Assembly: GCA_009103225.1 (NCBI GenBank)
Contig: RHPI01002402.1
Location: 591,412 to 655,411, forward strand
Reading direction: 5' to 3'
Length of the DNA stretch: 64,000 nucleotides
Source: Chlorokybus atmophyticus
Taxonomy: Eukaryota; Streptophyta; Chlorokybophyceae; Chlorokybales; Chlorokybaceae
In this document: positions 49,001-60,654 of the stretch, one piece after another
Layout of the letters: each line of letters starts with the position of its first letter
Numbering within the stretch: position 1 is the first letter of the stretch
Notes under the pieces: generated by a model
What the model was told of the DNA's origin: nothing
Seen by the model: the letters and a program-made list of their open reading frames with translations, nothing else
Databases searched by the model: none
Program-made: the position numbers and the translations under genes

Positions 49001-49868
49001 CATCACACACCAGACTCACGCAGCTAGCTATGCAAGCTTTGCGCCAGACCAGTGGAGAATGCTGAGATGAAGTCGCCAGAACTTTACTATCACGCGTGTG
49101 TGTAGGACAGGATGCAAGCAAGTGAGTTTTACGCAGCTCTAAGTAGTATACGGCCTTGAGGTGATTCTGTAAAGAATGGAGCAAGGTGATGGTGCGCGCT
49201 GGTTCACGGGAGCGAGCCCAGGTAATAAAGTGTGCAAGCTCATGTTGCCTCACTCATGTTGTTAAAACTTCAAGACATACATACATTGATTGTGATCAAG
49301 CTGATCTGACCTAGCTTATGGCATTTAGGGTTGGAGACTAGAGCACACCGCACTGGCAGAAGAATAAACCCAGGTGAGTAGAGCAAGCATGCCTTGTGTC
49401 TTCAACAACTGCCTAGAGTAGGAAGCGGACATGTTCTGAGTGCAATAGTGTTTAAGTGTGAGTTGTGCGCGCGTGGATGCGCGAGGCACGCCATGTCAAC
49501 TTCATGTTGATGGTTGTTAATGCACGTGCGCATTTTGTGTTCTTACACGCAGGTCTCTACGTGGATTGTGATTGGGACTCTGCGCGTGGAGATGACAACA
49601 ATAAGTATACACGAGGTGCTTACAAGAAAATGCATTACATAACACGCTGCATAACAAGCGTGCTACCATCAAGCTTGCACATCACTTGCGTATAATCATA
49701 GGCCAACATCACAAGCGTACTTTTTCACCAGAACGCGTACCAGCCTTCAGCCGCTCAGCTTGGTCAGGTACACATCATGTCACTCTTTCACACAGAAACC
49801 TTTTGCACAAGTCTTGAAAGCTGTTTGAAATGGTGTTCAGTATTAATATAGTGCGACATCCTTTGCAG
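46036..49868. other. Long gene-poor interval before the SHIPPO gene
   Basis: No complete gene could be supported. There is a purine-rich GGCAAGG/GCAAGG repeat patch at 47040-47180 and AT-richer DNA at 47380-48420. The last 500 bp may hold 5' exons of the SHIPPO gene, for example a splice-flanked LYVDCDWDSARGDDN segment from 49551, but these lack the repeat motif. Short frames elsewhere lack motifs. Confidence 0.35.
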
Positions 49869-52800
49869 CCTGGGAGGCAGGACCTGGTCCGGGCACGTAC
49901 ACACCGGGCCGAGCATATGACTCCCCCGCATACACAATAAGTGCCCGAACTCCACGTGCAGGTGACTCGCAGGATATGCAGCTATACGCACAATGAGGCT
50001 CGATACAAGCAGTGAAATGATGATGTCTTAGCCACATCATTGCGCTGCTGGTGTCGGGCCTGTTATTCGGGTTTGATATGCTGAAAGGTGTGTAATGCTT
50101 CAGGCGAGACGCATGAATGTCCGACTACCCCTGGCCCAGGCCAGTACAGCACTACACACAAGAACAACGCCCCCGCTTACAGCTTCGGTGCGCGTACCCC
50201 TCGGGCTGAAGGCGTACGTGGTGCGTGCTTGAGTGTTGTTCACCTGTCACACTCAACACTTCACCCAATGGTGGTTGTTCATGTTGACGGTGAAAATATG
50301 TGAAAGTTTGTTCTGTTAGGTGAGTTTTCATCACCAGGGCCTGCGCACTACCAAGATGGCAGCTCCGCACGAGGCCCTGCATTCTCATTTGGGGCACGCG
50401 CGCGTGGCGAGTCCCCCTCTCGGCCAGGTACGTGTTGCATTTAGAGTGGAATCGTACAATAAACATGCATGCGCTTACACATGCTTCCCCGCTTCCAGCT
50501 CCTACAACACCTGGCCCTGGAAACTACTCATTGCCCAGCTGGCGGGATGGCCCCGCGTATTCTATTGGCGCACGCACCCACACAGCTTCTGCTAGACAGA
50601 GTAAGAACTTGAGATGGCAACACATTTTCATGCGATTGCTCAAATACTACGTCTGTCTGTGGTAAACAGTGTCACGATTCTGAGGACTGCTTTGTGATGT
50701 ATACCGAACCATACTTGGTGGTCATGCGCAGGAAGCACGTCGCCAGGGCCTGGTGCATACACGCCGCGGTCGCGCATTGGCGAGGGCTCACCCGCGTTCT
50801 CCATAGGGGCGAGGATGGCACATGGCGAGTCACCACGACGCGCACGAGGTGCGTTTGTAAAAGCAGTACAGTCCAGTGAATAATGTTATTGCTACTGCTT
50901 CAATAGACAGTTCTCCGTTACAGACATCTCACCCGGCCCGGGGTACTACTACAGTTCTGACCACAACCGCAGCGGTCCTGCGTGGTCCTTTGGTGCTCGC
51001 CCAAATACCGCAGGTGGGTTGCGCGTGCGTGCGTGCGTGCATCCAATATAGCAACAGGTGTGTTGTTGTGGAAACGATTCATGAGCATTGCATGAGCAGA
51101 TGACATAGGGGAGCGTGCAAACACACCCGGTCCAGGCCTTTACTCTCCACGCGTGCTGAGTTCCAGCGTGTCTTACACCATGTCTCCACGCACACCTCGT
51201 GCAGGTACCCAGTGTTAACATGTTGGGGACAACAAACAGGCCATGGTTGTGATGACGAATACAAATGGTGTAACTGTTGATTGCAGGTGAGACCGAAAAA
51301 GGCAGAGGAACTCCCGGGCCCGGGCACTACTCCTTGAGAGGCTCCCTGGGCGGCCCGGCGTACTCTCTTGGCAGCTTGTCCTGTAAAAGTGAAGGTGTGC
51401 GCGTTGATCCAACAGTATACCATCAGCATAAGGTGCGTAAGCATGGCGTATCAACAATTGATTGGCAGGGTTTCCCAAAGCACATGATACTCCCGGCCCG
51501 GGCGCCTACACACCCCGGAGTACTTTTGACGCCCCCGCGTTCTCATTTGGCGCTCGGGCTGAGTCCCCCCGCCGCCCAGGTCAGAATGCTGCAGCCACGA
51601 TGCATGCGCGCGTGCGTGCCATGCTACATGCATTGTTGTTACTACACGAATTAATGTAATATGTGCTAGCTTGAATTATCCTTCTCATTGCATGGTTGCA
51701 GGTTCTGCCAGAAGTGATGTGCCAGGTCCCGGCTCATACTCCTACTGTAGCACTTCAGGATCTTCAGGATCTCCGGCATTTTCATTCGGTACACGCGAAG
51801 CTCCGCGTGAAAGGGGTGAGTCAACTCTACACACCCATCACGATCTACCGTTTTGGGAAAAAGCTTGGTAACTGACTCAACTGTATACACATTCAGGGCG
51901 AGACTTGAGTCCAGGGCCTGGGGCTTATGCAGTTGGTAGCAAGGGCAACGCACCGGCATACACAATGGGCTCTAGACTAGCAGCATCAGACTTCATGAGG
52001 GACTCTGATGCTGCACCAGGGCCAGGCGCCTACTCGGTCTCTGCTGGTCGCAATGCTCCCGCGTATTCTATGGGGACGCGTGTGGCCAATCGCAAGGAGG
52101 ACGCGTTGACACCTGGACCCGGCGCCTACACGTTTGCGCATCAAGGCAACGCTCCCGCCTTCTCCATGGGTTCAAGGATTGGCGCTTCATCACACAAGTG
52201 GGATGTGTTGACTCCCGGCCCGGGTGCATACGTGGTGAGCAGTCGGCAAGCTGCCCCCGCCTTTTCAATGGGTTCGCGGTTAACCGAGCAGAGAGGCAGG
52301 GGAGATGTTGTTCCGGGCCCCGGTTCGTACTCGGTTGGCGCCCAACGCAACGCACCATCGTATACCATGGCTCCAAGGTTGGGCAATGAGAAAGAGAGAG
52401 CGGGAGCGCCAGGTCCAGGGGCGTACTCGGTTGGCAGTCAGGGCAACGCGCCGGCGTTCACCATGGGTCCGCGGTTTACTGACCGCAAGGAGAGCCAGCT
52501 GGCACCGGGCCCTGGTGCCTACTCTGTTAGCAATCAGCGGAGCGCACCGTCCTTCTCAATGGGCTCGCGCGTCGCTACACGAAGCCAAGGGGATGAGCGT
52601 GCACCAGGTCCTGGTGCATACACAGTAGCCAGTCAGCGCAGCGCTCCAGCTTACTCTATGGGTCCGCGTGTGACCGATTATAAGGAGAGCAACATCGCAC
52701 CAGGCCCCGGTGCGTATTCGGTTAGCAATCAGCGGAGCGCACCGTCCTTCTCAATGGGCTCACGCGTTGCTGCGCGAAGCCAAGGGGATGGACTTGCACC

Positions 52801-53983
52801 CGGGCCTGGGGCATACACAGCGGCTACTCCACGTAGCGCGCCAGCACATACCATGGGTCCACGCGTGACTGATCGCAAGGATAATGATCTGGCACCAGGG
52901 CCCGGCGCCTACTCGGTTAGCAAACAGCAAAGCGCACCGTCCTTCTCAATGGGATCGCGCGTGGCTACAAGATCCCAAGGGGATGCGCTTGCACCCGGGC
53001 CTGGTGCATACACAGTGGCCAATCAGCGTAGTGCTCCAGCATACTCCATGGGTCCACGCGTAACTGATCGCAAGGATAGTGATCTGGCACCAGGGCCCGG
53101 CGCCTACTCGGTTAGCAAACAGCAAAGCGCATCATCCTTCTCAATCGGTGCGCGAACTAGTGCCAACAGGGAGACAGAGCATGCGCCCGGCCCTGGGGCT
53201 TACTCGGTTAACCGCGAGGGTAGTGCGCCTGCTTTCACCATGGGACCACGACTGAGCAGCAGCAAAGAGACATCGCAAGCTCCCGGGCCTGGTACCTATT
53301 CGGTTGGTGACCAGCGCAATGCACCAGCTTACTCCATGGGTACGAAAGGCACCAATGCAAAGGAGACTGCAGAGCAGAAGCCCGGGAGGACCCCAGCACC
53401 CGGCATGTACACAACAAACACACGCAGTGATGCTCCAGCGTACACCATGGGACCTCGCTTGAGCGGCCCGCAAGAGTCTGCTCCAGCCCCAGGACCCGGA
53501 GCATACACTGCAACCACCCCTCATGATGCTCCCTCCTACTCCATGGGCGCGAAGCCGGGGGCCCACATGGAGTCGGACTCATCAGCTCCCGGGCCCGGAA
53601 CATACTCGGTGTTGACAGCAAGGAACTCGCCGTCATACACGATGGCCGCACGTGTGTCGAGCAGTGTTGGTGCCAGCGATGGCGGGGCCACACTCGGCCC
53701 TGGCGCGAACTCAGTCAAGCATGGCACAGATGCGCCGGCTGTGTCGATGGGCGCGAGGCACTTGACCGGAAACAAGGAGAATACTGCTTCTAGTACTCCC
53801 GGCCATTACTCGGTGCAAGTTGCGGTCAATCAGTCGTACACGATGCACAGTCGAGGGGCATCCGACAGCAAGTCAGGTATGGCAGGCATTGTTTGGGACC
53901 CACGCGCATGCTCTGCATGTCATGAGGACATTAATTGACACGTGCCCCTTTACTCAGAAGCACTAGGTGAGAGCAAACCTTAG
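49869..53983 (+). CDS. SHIPPO/STPGR-repeat (ODF3-like) axonemal protein, 5' end unresolved
   Basis: Ten small exons (49869-49961, 50104-50211, 50320-50427, 50499-50600, 50732-50848, 50924-51013, 51109-51204, 51287-51394, 51469-51579, 51702-51815) each encode one repeat of the form TPGPGxY...aPAYSxGaR. All are bounded by phase-1 introns. One large exon, 51897-53876, carries about 20 further repeats such as PGPGAYSVSNQRSAPSFSMG. A short last exon 53958-53983 ends EALGESKP in TAG; alternatively the frame reads through the last donor to a stop at 53938. The visible product exceeds 1000 residues. SHIPPO proteins sit on the inner wall of ciliary doublets or along sperm outer fibres, so this implies motile flagella. 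The exon ending at 50211 has either a GC donor or an alternative GTGGTG donor at 50218. Confidence 0.85.
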
Positions 53984-54918
53984 GCAACAGTCTGACAATG
54001 TGGACCCACCCAAGTAAACCAACATAGACAACGATGAGTAGTTATCAGCTATAACAACATTATGGTGTATCCTTCCTAGTATCCTTCCTAGTCATATGCT
54101 TAATGGTGCTGTGCACCGTGTACAGCAGCAATCTGAATGCTGCCATGTAATTTGGATGCCCCATGCAAACTTGGGAGCGCCACCGTGACATGCATAGCTC
54201 AAGACGTGTCCGCGTTGGCAAGAAGCTGCTCCGAGGCACTTCAATGCAAGTTGTGCGCCTGTTTGACGCCTGGACAATGCGCCGCCTGAACAACTGGCCT
54301 TATGATCTCCTACCTGCAGTGTTCCTTCCTCAATATGGTAAGGAAGGCATCACTGTGCGAACAGCTTTCAATTTTTACGAGCATAGCCACTTACAGCATT
54401 GCCTTGTAATTGTATGCATGGCATCAGTTGCCTTACACAGAACATATGCAATGCTGTGCATGCTACCAGACACTAGTTACTGTGCAAGGCATCCGTCACT
54501 TGGGCAGCGTGTTGTGCAACACCAAGCAAAGCTTCTGCGTCTTCCCAATTGCATGACTGTCAAGGAGGGACCCCTCAGCCAAGTCCCTCCCCAAGTTGAC
54601 AGCAATGCCTGGCATGGTGCAATGCCCTGCATGCCAACATCACTTGTGCGTTAGCAGTTAAACACATGACAAAACCAGAACTTGACCACCACGCTTTTTA
54701 TTACAGTGGCAACCACGACTGTGGCAGTTGCCCATCAATGTCTGTGGCATCTGTGGCCTGTACAAGACACAGCTGCTGTGCACACAACAAGTTCTATACA
54801 CAAGTGGTTGCTGCTGCAGCCTAGCCACACTTTGGTCGTAGCCAGTTCTTTGTCTGTTATACACAACATTACATGCATTTACAGAAGCGCGCTACAAGCG
54901 TGCCTGTACAGCAGTCGA
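53984..54918. other. Intergenic region between SHIPPO and a convergent plastid gene
   Basis: Contains a direct duplication of GTATCCTTCCTA at 54066-54089 and a forward 163-codon frame (54163-54654) without motifs. No gene is supported with confidence. Confidence 0.35.
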
Positions 54919-56930
54919 TCACTGCTTCTTCAAGAAGGAGATCTGGGAGAATAACATGAACAGTATCACCGAGAACAGTGCCAACTTGCGCATGTCAGGT
55001 GAAGAGCCTTCCACTAAAGCTGCCAGTACAAACACACCGAATAAGCATGAGAAATTAACAGCTGACCAGCAGCATGTTATCATTACGTTTACCTGCGGAA
55101 GCAGTCCATAGGAAGAAGACCACAGCAGTGGCCAGGCAGCCATAAAGCACTTGCGATGCTGAGGACAAGACCTCACGCTTCACGGCTTTGCGGGTTTCAG
55201 TATGTGCCTGTTAAAGTATTGGCTCCATCCCTCATGCTTGTGCACAAGCCACTACTGGCCACCGCACATTTTTTGCAAGTCTCAGTCACTGACCAGCGTT
55301 GTTGGAAACACCACATACCTTGTTGTTGAGAGAGTCTGCAATAAACTTCTTCTTTTTCAAACGCTCCCGTTCAGATGGGTACAAACTTTTGAAGTACAGA
55401 CCCTCGCTCCTCCGCTGGGACAAACGCTCTTGAAACTCCTCAGACTCAGCATTCCACAACTGCCAGCCCATCCACAGATCAGACCTCGTGGCGTTTATGT
55501 GCGCGCGTGCATGCTCGAGCGCATGTACCAATGCCCAACACCTACCGCCATTTCAGCTCTGCTCTCTCTGATGCGCCGCTCAATCTCTGATTCCTTGTTT
55601 ATGTAGGCCAACAGCTGCAAAGCCCATAGCGCATGTTGGCAAGCGCAACCAACTGTATGTAGCCTTAGACATCTGGAACTCCTCCTAGATCATGGCAAAT
55701 CAGGCAACAACGCTTACCGCTGAAGAATACTTCTCAATGTCATGTCGTGTGCGCCGTGCAATCTGTTCATACTCCTCATCTGTCTGTGCCACCAAGCGCT
55801 TGAGCAAGGCTGCCTTCTCATCGAACAGTTCACCCACGCGCACCTGTAACAGGAATCACTGGGTAAACACGCTACAGTTCTGCACGAAGGTGATCAAGAC
55901 TTACACACAGATTAACACTGCCATGACATCGTACAACCACCACTATGCACAGAACAGGCCCGTACAAAGGTATGCTGGGTGCTTGACTGCGATGTGATAC
56001 CATTGCTGCTTAGCATTCTGTTTTACATGCAATAGAACTTGTCTTGTCAGGTCCTGGAAGCAGGACCTGACAAGACAAGTTGTGTGTACTGCAAAAGCTC
56101 ACTTGTTACATTTGCTGCCAACGATTGTGCAAATTTTGGCAAATAGAACCTGCTACTACGAGCACTACTAATCTCATCATGCAATGGCAGCTGGAAAGCT
56201 TGGGTCACACATAATGCGGCGGAGTTCTGGTTTCATTCAAGATGTCAAGCATTAGCTAACTATGTTGACTTGGAAAGGCATGCGCACAGCAATAAAGGCA
56301 AGTACGTGTACGACGCATTGTGCATAGCGATATTGATTTAGCACACGCCAATGCTCACAAAGACAAGGTGCTCGATGCTACTGAGAAAACAAACGCCAAT
56401 TCAACGCAACAAGCAAGAACTGTCCACAGAGGCAACTGCAGCAGGAAGCAGACACGACAACTGCAGTGCATGGAATTAAGAGAAACTGGGAGAGAAAACA
56501 GCTGTACTTTCTTCTCCTTCTTTCTGTACTTAACAGTCATTAACAACAAAGTCACCAACCTTTTGGGTCTCCAACCGCAGGGCGTTGACAAGAACATCCT
56601 GCAGGTCCGTGTTGCCGCCCATGCTGCCCTCAGGCTGACCACGGCTGCTGACGTCGCATCTGAAGCAAGCAAACAGTGGCGCCTTTAGCAAAAGCTTGCA
56701 AGAATTGGCCACAACAACAGCACAGCAGCCAATTGACAAACCTTGACGGTGTGTACAAGAAGTTGTCCTGCTGCTCACCTCACAGCGGCGCGGCGAGAAG
56801 CCTGAGGCACGCAGCGTTGGTGGCGGTTCTGCAGCCAGCAGGGAACACGGCGATGTGCGCTGGCTGCACAACCAGCTGCAGCGCTGCGGGTGGTACGCGT
56901 GGCCACGCCGGCGTTCGCCACCGCCGCCAT
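54919..56930 (-). CDS. Plastid-targeted coiled-coil protein with two C-terminal membrane helices
   Basis: Seven exons, 56930-56779, 56659-56560, 55843-55718, 55614-55546, 55459-55319, 55207-55093 and 55019-54919, close in phase to 267 residues. The first exon is a transit peptide rich in Ala, Arg and Ser (MAAVANAGVATRTTRSAAAG). The mature part begins NTDLQDVLVNALRLETQK and continues as a charged helix (ALLKRLVAQTDEEYEQIARR, NKESEIERRIRESRAEMA, RSEGLYFKSLYPSERERLKK). It ends with hydrophobic segments VLYGCLATAVVFFLWTASA and KLALFSVILFMLFSQISF. I recall plant chloroplast proteins of unknown function with the same DLQ-xx-LxNALRLE start and SSPDWRK-TM end. No enzymatic motif is visible; an envelope or thylakoid structural role is inference. 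Confidence 0.75.
56036..56081. repeat. Perfect 21-bp inverted repeat (hairpin) inside an intron
   Basis: Arms AACTTGTCTTGTCAGGTCCTG (56036-56056, first 20 bases AACTTGTCTTGTCAGGTCCT) and its exact complement at 56061-56081 are separated by the four bases GAAG. It lies in the 716-bp intron 2 of the plastid protein gene. It could be a folded intronic RNA element or the remnant of a palindromic insertion. Confidence 0.75.
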
Positions 56931-58169
56931 GGCTCAAACAACTGAATTATGCTTGCAAAGCAAGTCCACAAGCCTCCTCCTGCAACACCTCAATCAAACC
57001 CTCGGCTCTGGTGCCACTCCGCCTCCTGACACCTCAATTGCCCTCCACAAGATCCAACGGCCGACAAGAGCGGCAGTTCGGCGCGTTTGGGCTTCTCTGC
57101 CCTCGCCTGCAACGCTTTCAAGCTCCCCTGCAGCTTTACCTCTCGGTGTTCCGCCTCGCCGCCACCGCCGCCGCCGCCTCAGGCAAAGCACCGCTGATGG
57201 GCCACGCTGGCAAGCCTCAGTGCCCCAATTGCTTGCAGCAAGTCGCCTTGCTTGCCCCCTTGCCTTGCGGGGTTTTCCTCTCTATGCTGAGGTGGACTTG
57301 CGCCAAACGGTTTGCGTCAGTCCGGTCAGGAGCAGTGCGCCTGGTGAGTCACCACTGTTGACGGTGTCCGTCGACATTTCCAGCACCGGCTGCTTGCGGC
57401 TGTTACCGGCGGCGCTATCGCAACGCACGCCGCGATCACTGCGATTGGCCGGTTTGCTGACCGTGTGGCAACTTGTCGCCGTCGCTCATTTGTCGGCGAA
57501 ATGTGGCATGACGGTGCCTGTGTCATCAGAATCGACGGTGCACAGCCAAGAGCTTGGCCAGATTGTATCACAAGGCGACACCTAAGGCAGCCCATCGCCA
57601 ACCAACGAGGGCGAGTGCGCTTTGAATCACTTTGAACCGAAGATCTTTTAAAGAAGGGCACAAAGGTTTTGAGCTTGCAGAGGATGGCGACCTTCAGAGG
57701 TTGGTGGGACAGTTGCGACGCTTGGGTGCGAAAAAGCTGAGCAGGCTGGGCATGAGCGTCAACAACATTCCAAATTTTGGGGAGTGTCATTTTGGGGAGC
57801 GTCAGGTTGTTCCTGCATCCAGCGCGGGAAAAGCCGTTGCTGCGAAACATTGATTGCTGCTCGCAGCAGATCTTCACGTGCTGCCACGTGCACAGGACAC
57901 CGTCATCAGCCCGTCACTGATGAACATATTGTGTCACGCAAGTTGTGACGCAACCTTGTAAACTTGCTGAATCTCTATCGATTTTCCCGCAATGCACTGC
58001 ATCAAATTGAATACTTTCAACGCAATCACAAGCAGCTTGGTTTGCTCAGCATTGAGTAAACCAAGCCGAATGTAACACATATGTCTGACATGCACATACT
58101 CATATACAAGCAATACACATCAGTACTCATTACAATTAATAAGTACTAAGCATGTTGTATTGAAGTAAC
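56931..58169. other. Divergent side of the plastid gene; possible unrecognised gene
   Basis: A GC-rich forward frame starts at the ATG at 56929 (MAQTTELCLQSKSTSLLLQH) and stays open to 57585 (219 codons from that ATG). Two other frames are also open over much of it, so it may simply reflect composition. A later forward frame, 57632-57853, contains DLQRLVGQLRRLGAKKLSRL. No family is recognised and no phase-consistent splicing joins them. Confidence 0.3.
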
Positions 58170-58510
58170 TACCGTATTTACCCGTTCACAGTGCCCCCCT
58201 TCCAACATAATGCCCCTCTAAAATCTGTAGGGGGGTACTTGTATTTGGGGGGGGCACTCTATGCGAAGGGGGCATTGTATTGGATGATGATTATGCTGAC
58301 TAACCGTATTAGACAGAATGTAACATAATTAACACGAAAAAATAAGTAACAGGATCGTAACACAAATGTAACTTATCGTATTTTATGCATAACCCTATAG
58401 TAGGGGGGCATTGTATACGAGAAGGGGGCATAATATAGCCTACCAGTGTGTCCCCCATTAAATCTTCCAAGGGGGTAATTGTAATGGGGGGGGTAAATTA
58501 GAAGGGTAAA
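58170..58510. mobile_element. MITE-like element or nested fragments, related to the one at 8267
   Basis: Begins TACCGTATTTACCCGTTCAC followed by AGTGCCCCCC, as at 8267, and contains several GGGGGCA(T/C)T and AATGCCCC words in both orientations. These make an internal inverted-repeat structure (58190-58270). Two further CCGTATT/TCGTATTTT starts at about 58304 and 58378 suggest nested or truncated copies. The right terminus is not clear. No open frame. Confidence 0.5.
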
Positions 58511-59015
58511 TTAGGTAAGTGTTTTCTATCATCATTTGTCGTGGTGATCATTGTCATAATAAAGATGTAATCCTCTTATCGCTGTACACTGTGCGTAGGT
58601 ATACAACATATATGATGCAGGGATTATATGTATCCTTTATATTCACGTGATATGCACGCAGCTGAGATCGCTGTTGTATAACAATCGTTGCTAATGGAAT
58701 CATGTGGTAAGGTTATGTGTTACGAACAGTGCCGTATTGTTGTTTGATCATAATCCAAGCATTATGCATGTGCAATACTTTACCCAACCTTCAACTCAAT
58801 GTGGTGTGTCCGTAATAACATGGCTCATCACACATCAGCAACCCAAGTTACGATGCATGTAGTAGCATGTGATAGACACCTAGTACGTGCAAGGCGCATT
58901 CATTCTGTAGTGCATGCAACTTACAGCAGTAATTTTACTCAGAGGCGTTGCATAGCACAGACATGCAGTACTCCAGACTTGTCCCCTGTTGCTTGACATG
59001 CCTTGCACGCTTGCG
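58511..59015. other. AT-rich spacer downstream of phytol kinase
   Basis: AT-rich with no gene supported; ends at the TAG stop of the reverse-strand kinase gene. Confidence 0.4.
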
Positions 59016-60654
59016 CTATTGCAGTGCAACAAAACCTGCAAGCACTGCTGCAGTTGGCACCGAGATATTGTCGTCAACAACATCATTAACTGGAAGAACC
59101 TCGGCTATAGTTGCCACAATGGCTGTCTCTAGGAGTCCAACAATTGTTGCGCTGTTGCTGGGAAAGTACCCCAAGCTAGTGTACAAGTGGACAAACCTGC
59201 GCGCACAGAGAGGACTCAGCTGCTAGCCCATGTAGCATCAGCAGAAATCAGATATCGACAACGGTTTGTAATCTGCTGGATGTCATCGCAGCATCAGGCC
59301 TTACCCCCAAGCCATAAGCAAGCCACCTAACAGCATGGCGAGGCTGCCTGCGTAGCTCTTGGTTTTGCTGAATGGCAACTTGACAGATCCAAATCTGCGT
59401 CCTACAATATCTGCTAATCCTGCACCACAAGGTGGTCAGAACTGCACGAAGCAAGCAGAGGAGGGGATATCACAGCGTCATATACATACCATCTCCACCA
59501 CACATCATGGACAGCGCCGTTACACCAATAGGTGACCCTCGCCAAAAAATCATAGTTGCGGATGCTAGAACTATGCAGTAATATAATGGGCCTCGAAGTA
59601 GTTCCCTGCGAGGAATATGCAATGAATACATGAAAGGCCAATGACCCGCAACGCGCTAAACCTTTTAGCAAGACACTTCTGGCAAGTGCAATCTGCTGCC
59701 AACGAAAGCACCTGCGATCACCTTCGCGGGTGACTGCAGCAATCAAGTCGGGATTGTCCACCCAGCCGAGGCCTACTGACGCCAACCTAAGTGCATTTGC
59801 TGCAGGCACCAGTGCTGCCAAGCACCGAGCATATGGCTCCTCGCTGCAAGCAATGCACAGACCATGCGCGTGAATGGCAGACGCTACAGCTGCTATGCAC
59901 TTCAACGAGCACACATTGATGTACAGACTCGCATGGTCGCTTAGTGCATGTGTGCGCATGCATCCATGTGAGCCACAAAAGAAGCACTGTCGGTCGGCAA
60001 TGCTAACACAAACTCACCTGAAGAATGGCCAGCAGAGCATCAGCAGCGGGCCTGAGGTAATGTGCACCAGTTTCCGGCTGAGTTTCTGACCGCACACGCA
60101 TTTGTGTGAGCCACTCAGCACGCATTGCGCAAGTGTGATGTACCGACAAGTGTGCAAAACAAGCGCCACATCTCACGCGAAACGAGGTATGGTCACGTTA
60201 ATAATACAAAAGATTAAAATTGGTGAGGTGTTTGGCTTTCAAAGAGGGAGGGGGGGTGAGGGTGGGGGGCATCCTGCATGTGCATGCAGTGGTGGGTATG
60301 TGGAATTGCTATGAATTCCCTTACCTGATCAAGCACCTTCCTCCGTGCTAGCGCGTCAAATATCTTGACCCAAAGCAGGGCGCCTACAGCCACCGAAACG
60401 GTGGCAGCAGTGTCCCGCAGCACGGGTGGTACAGCTGCTGCCGCCTGCAAGATATCCGCAGTACCCAGCGCAGCATGTACAGCGCCTGCTGAAGCCCGGT
60501 TCCCCCTTGGCAACATCCGTAAGCATGGAACCTTCTTCTGCGACAGCAACGACACTCCTTGTTGGAAGCACCTCCTTGGCGCAGCTGCTCTCGCAGGCGG
60601 AGGCAGTCCGCACACCGTTGGCACTGCCACCAGCTGCGCAGCGACGCCAACCAT
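59016..60654 (-). CDS. Plastid phytol/farnesol kinase (VTE5/FOLK family)
   Basis: Six exons, 60654-60325, 60085-60018, 59843-59712, 59605-59490, 59419-59305 and 59196-59016, close in phase to 313 residues. An N-terminal transit peptide of about 60 residues (MVGVAAQLVAVPTVCGLPPP) precedes several membrane helices. Diagnostic blocks are KVLDQKLSRKLVHITSGPLL then MLCWPFF, RLASVGLGWVDNPDLIAAVT then REGDRRELLRGPLYY, FWRGSPIGVTALSMMCGGDG then LADIVGRRFGSVKLPF and KSYAGSLAMLLGG, and EVLPVNDVVDDNISVPTAAV. Plant VTE5 phosphorylates phytol released from chlorophyll for tocopherol synthesis; FOLK acts on farnesol. The blocks alone do not decide between the two, but the plastid leader favours VTE5. Confidence 0.9.

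Noticed and set aside
51897-53876. Regularly spaced repeats that could be mistaken for a CRISPR-like array
   Set aside because: The period is about 99/198 bp, the repeats are coding and in frame, and the product has SHIPPO motifs.
54066-54089. Tandem GTATCCTTCCTA matching the U12 5' splice consensus twice
   Set aside because: No exon ends here and no U12 branch site or acceptor pairs with it; it lies after the SHIPPO stop.
54163-54654. 163-codon forward frame after the SHIPPO gene
   Set aside because: No recognisable domain or splice context; composition like the flanking spacer.
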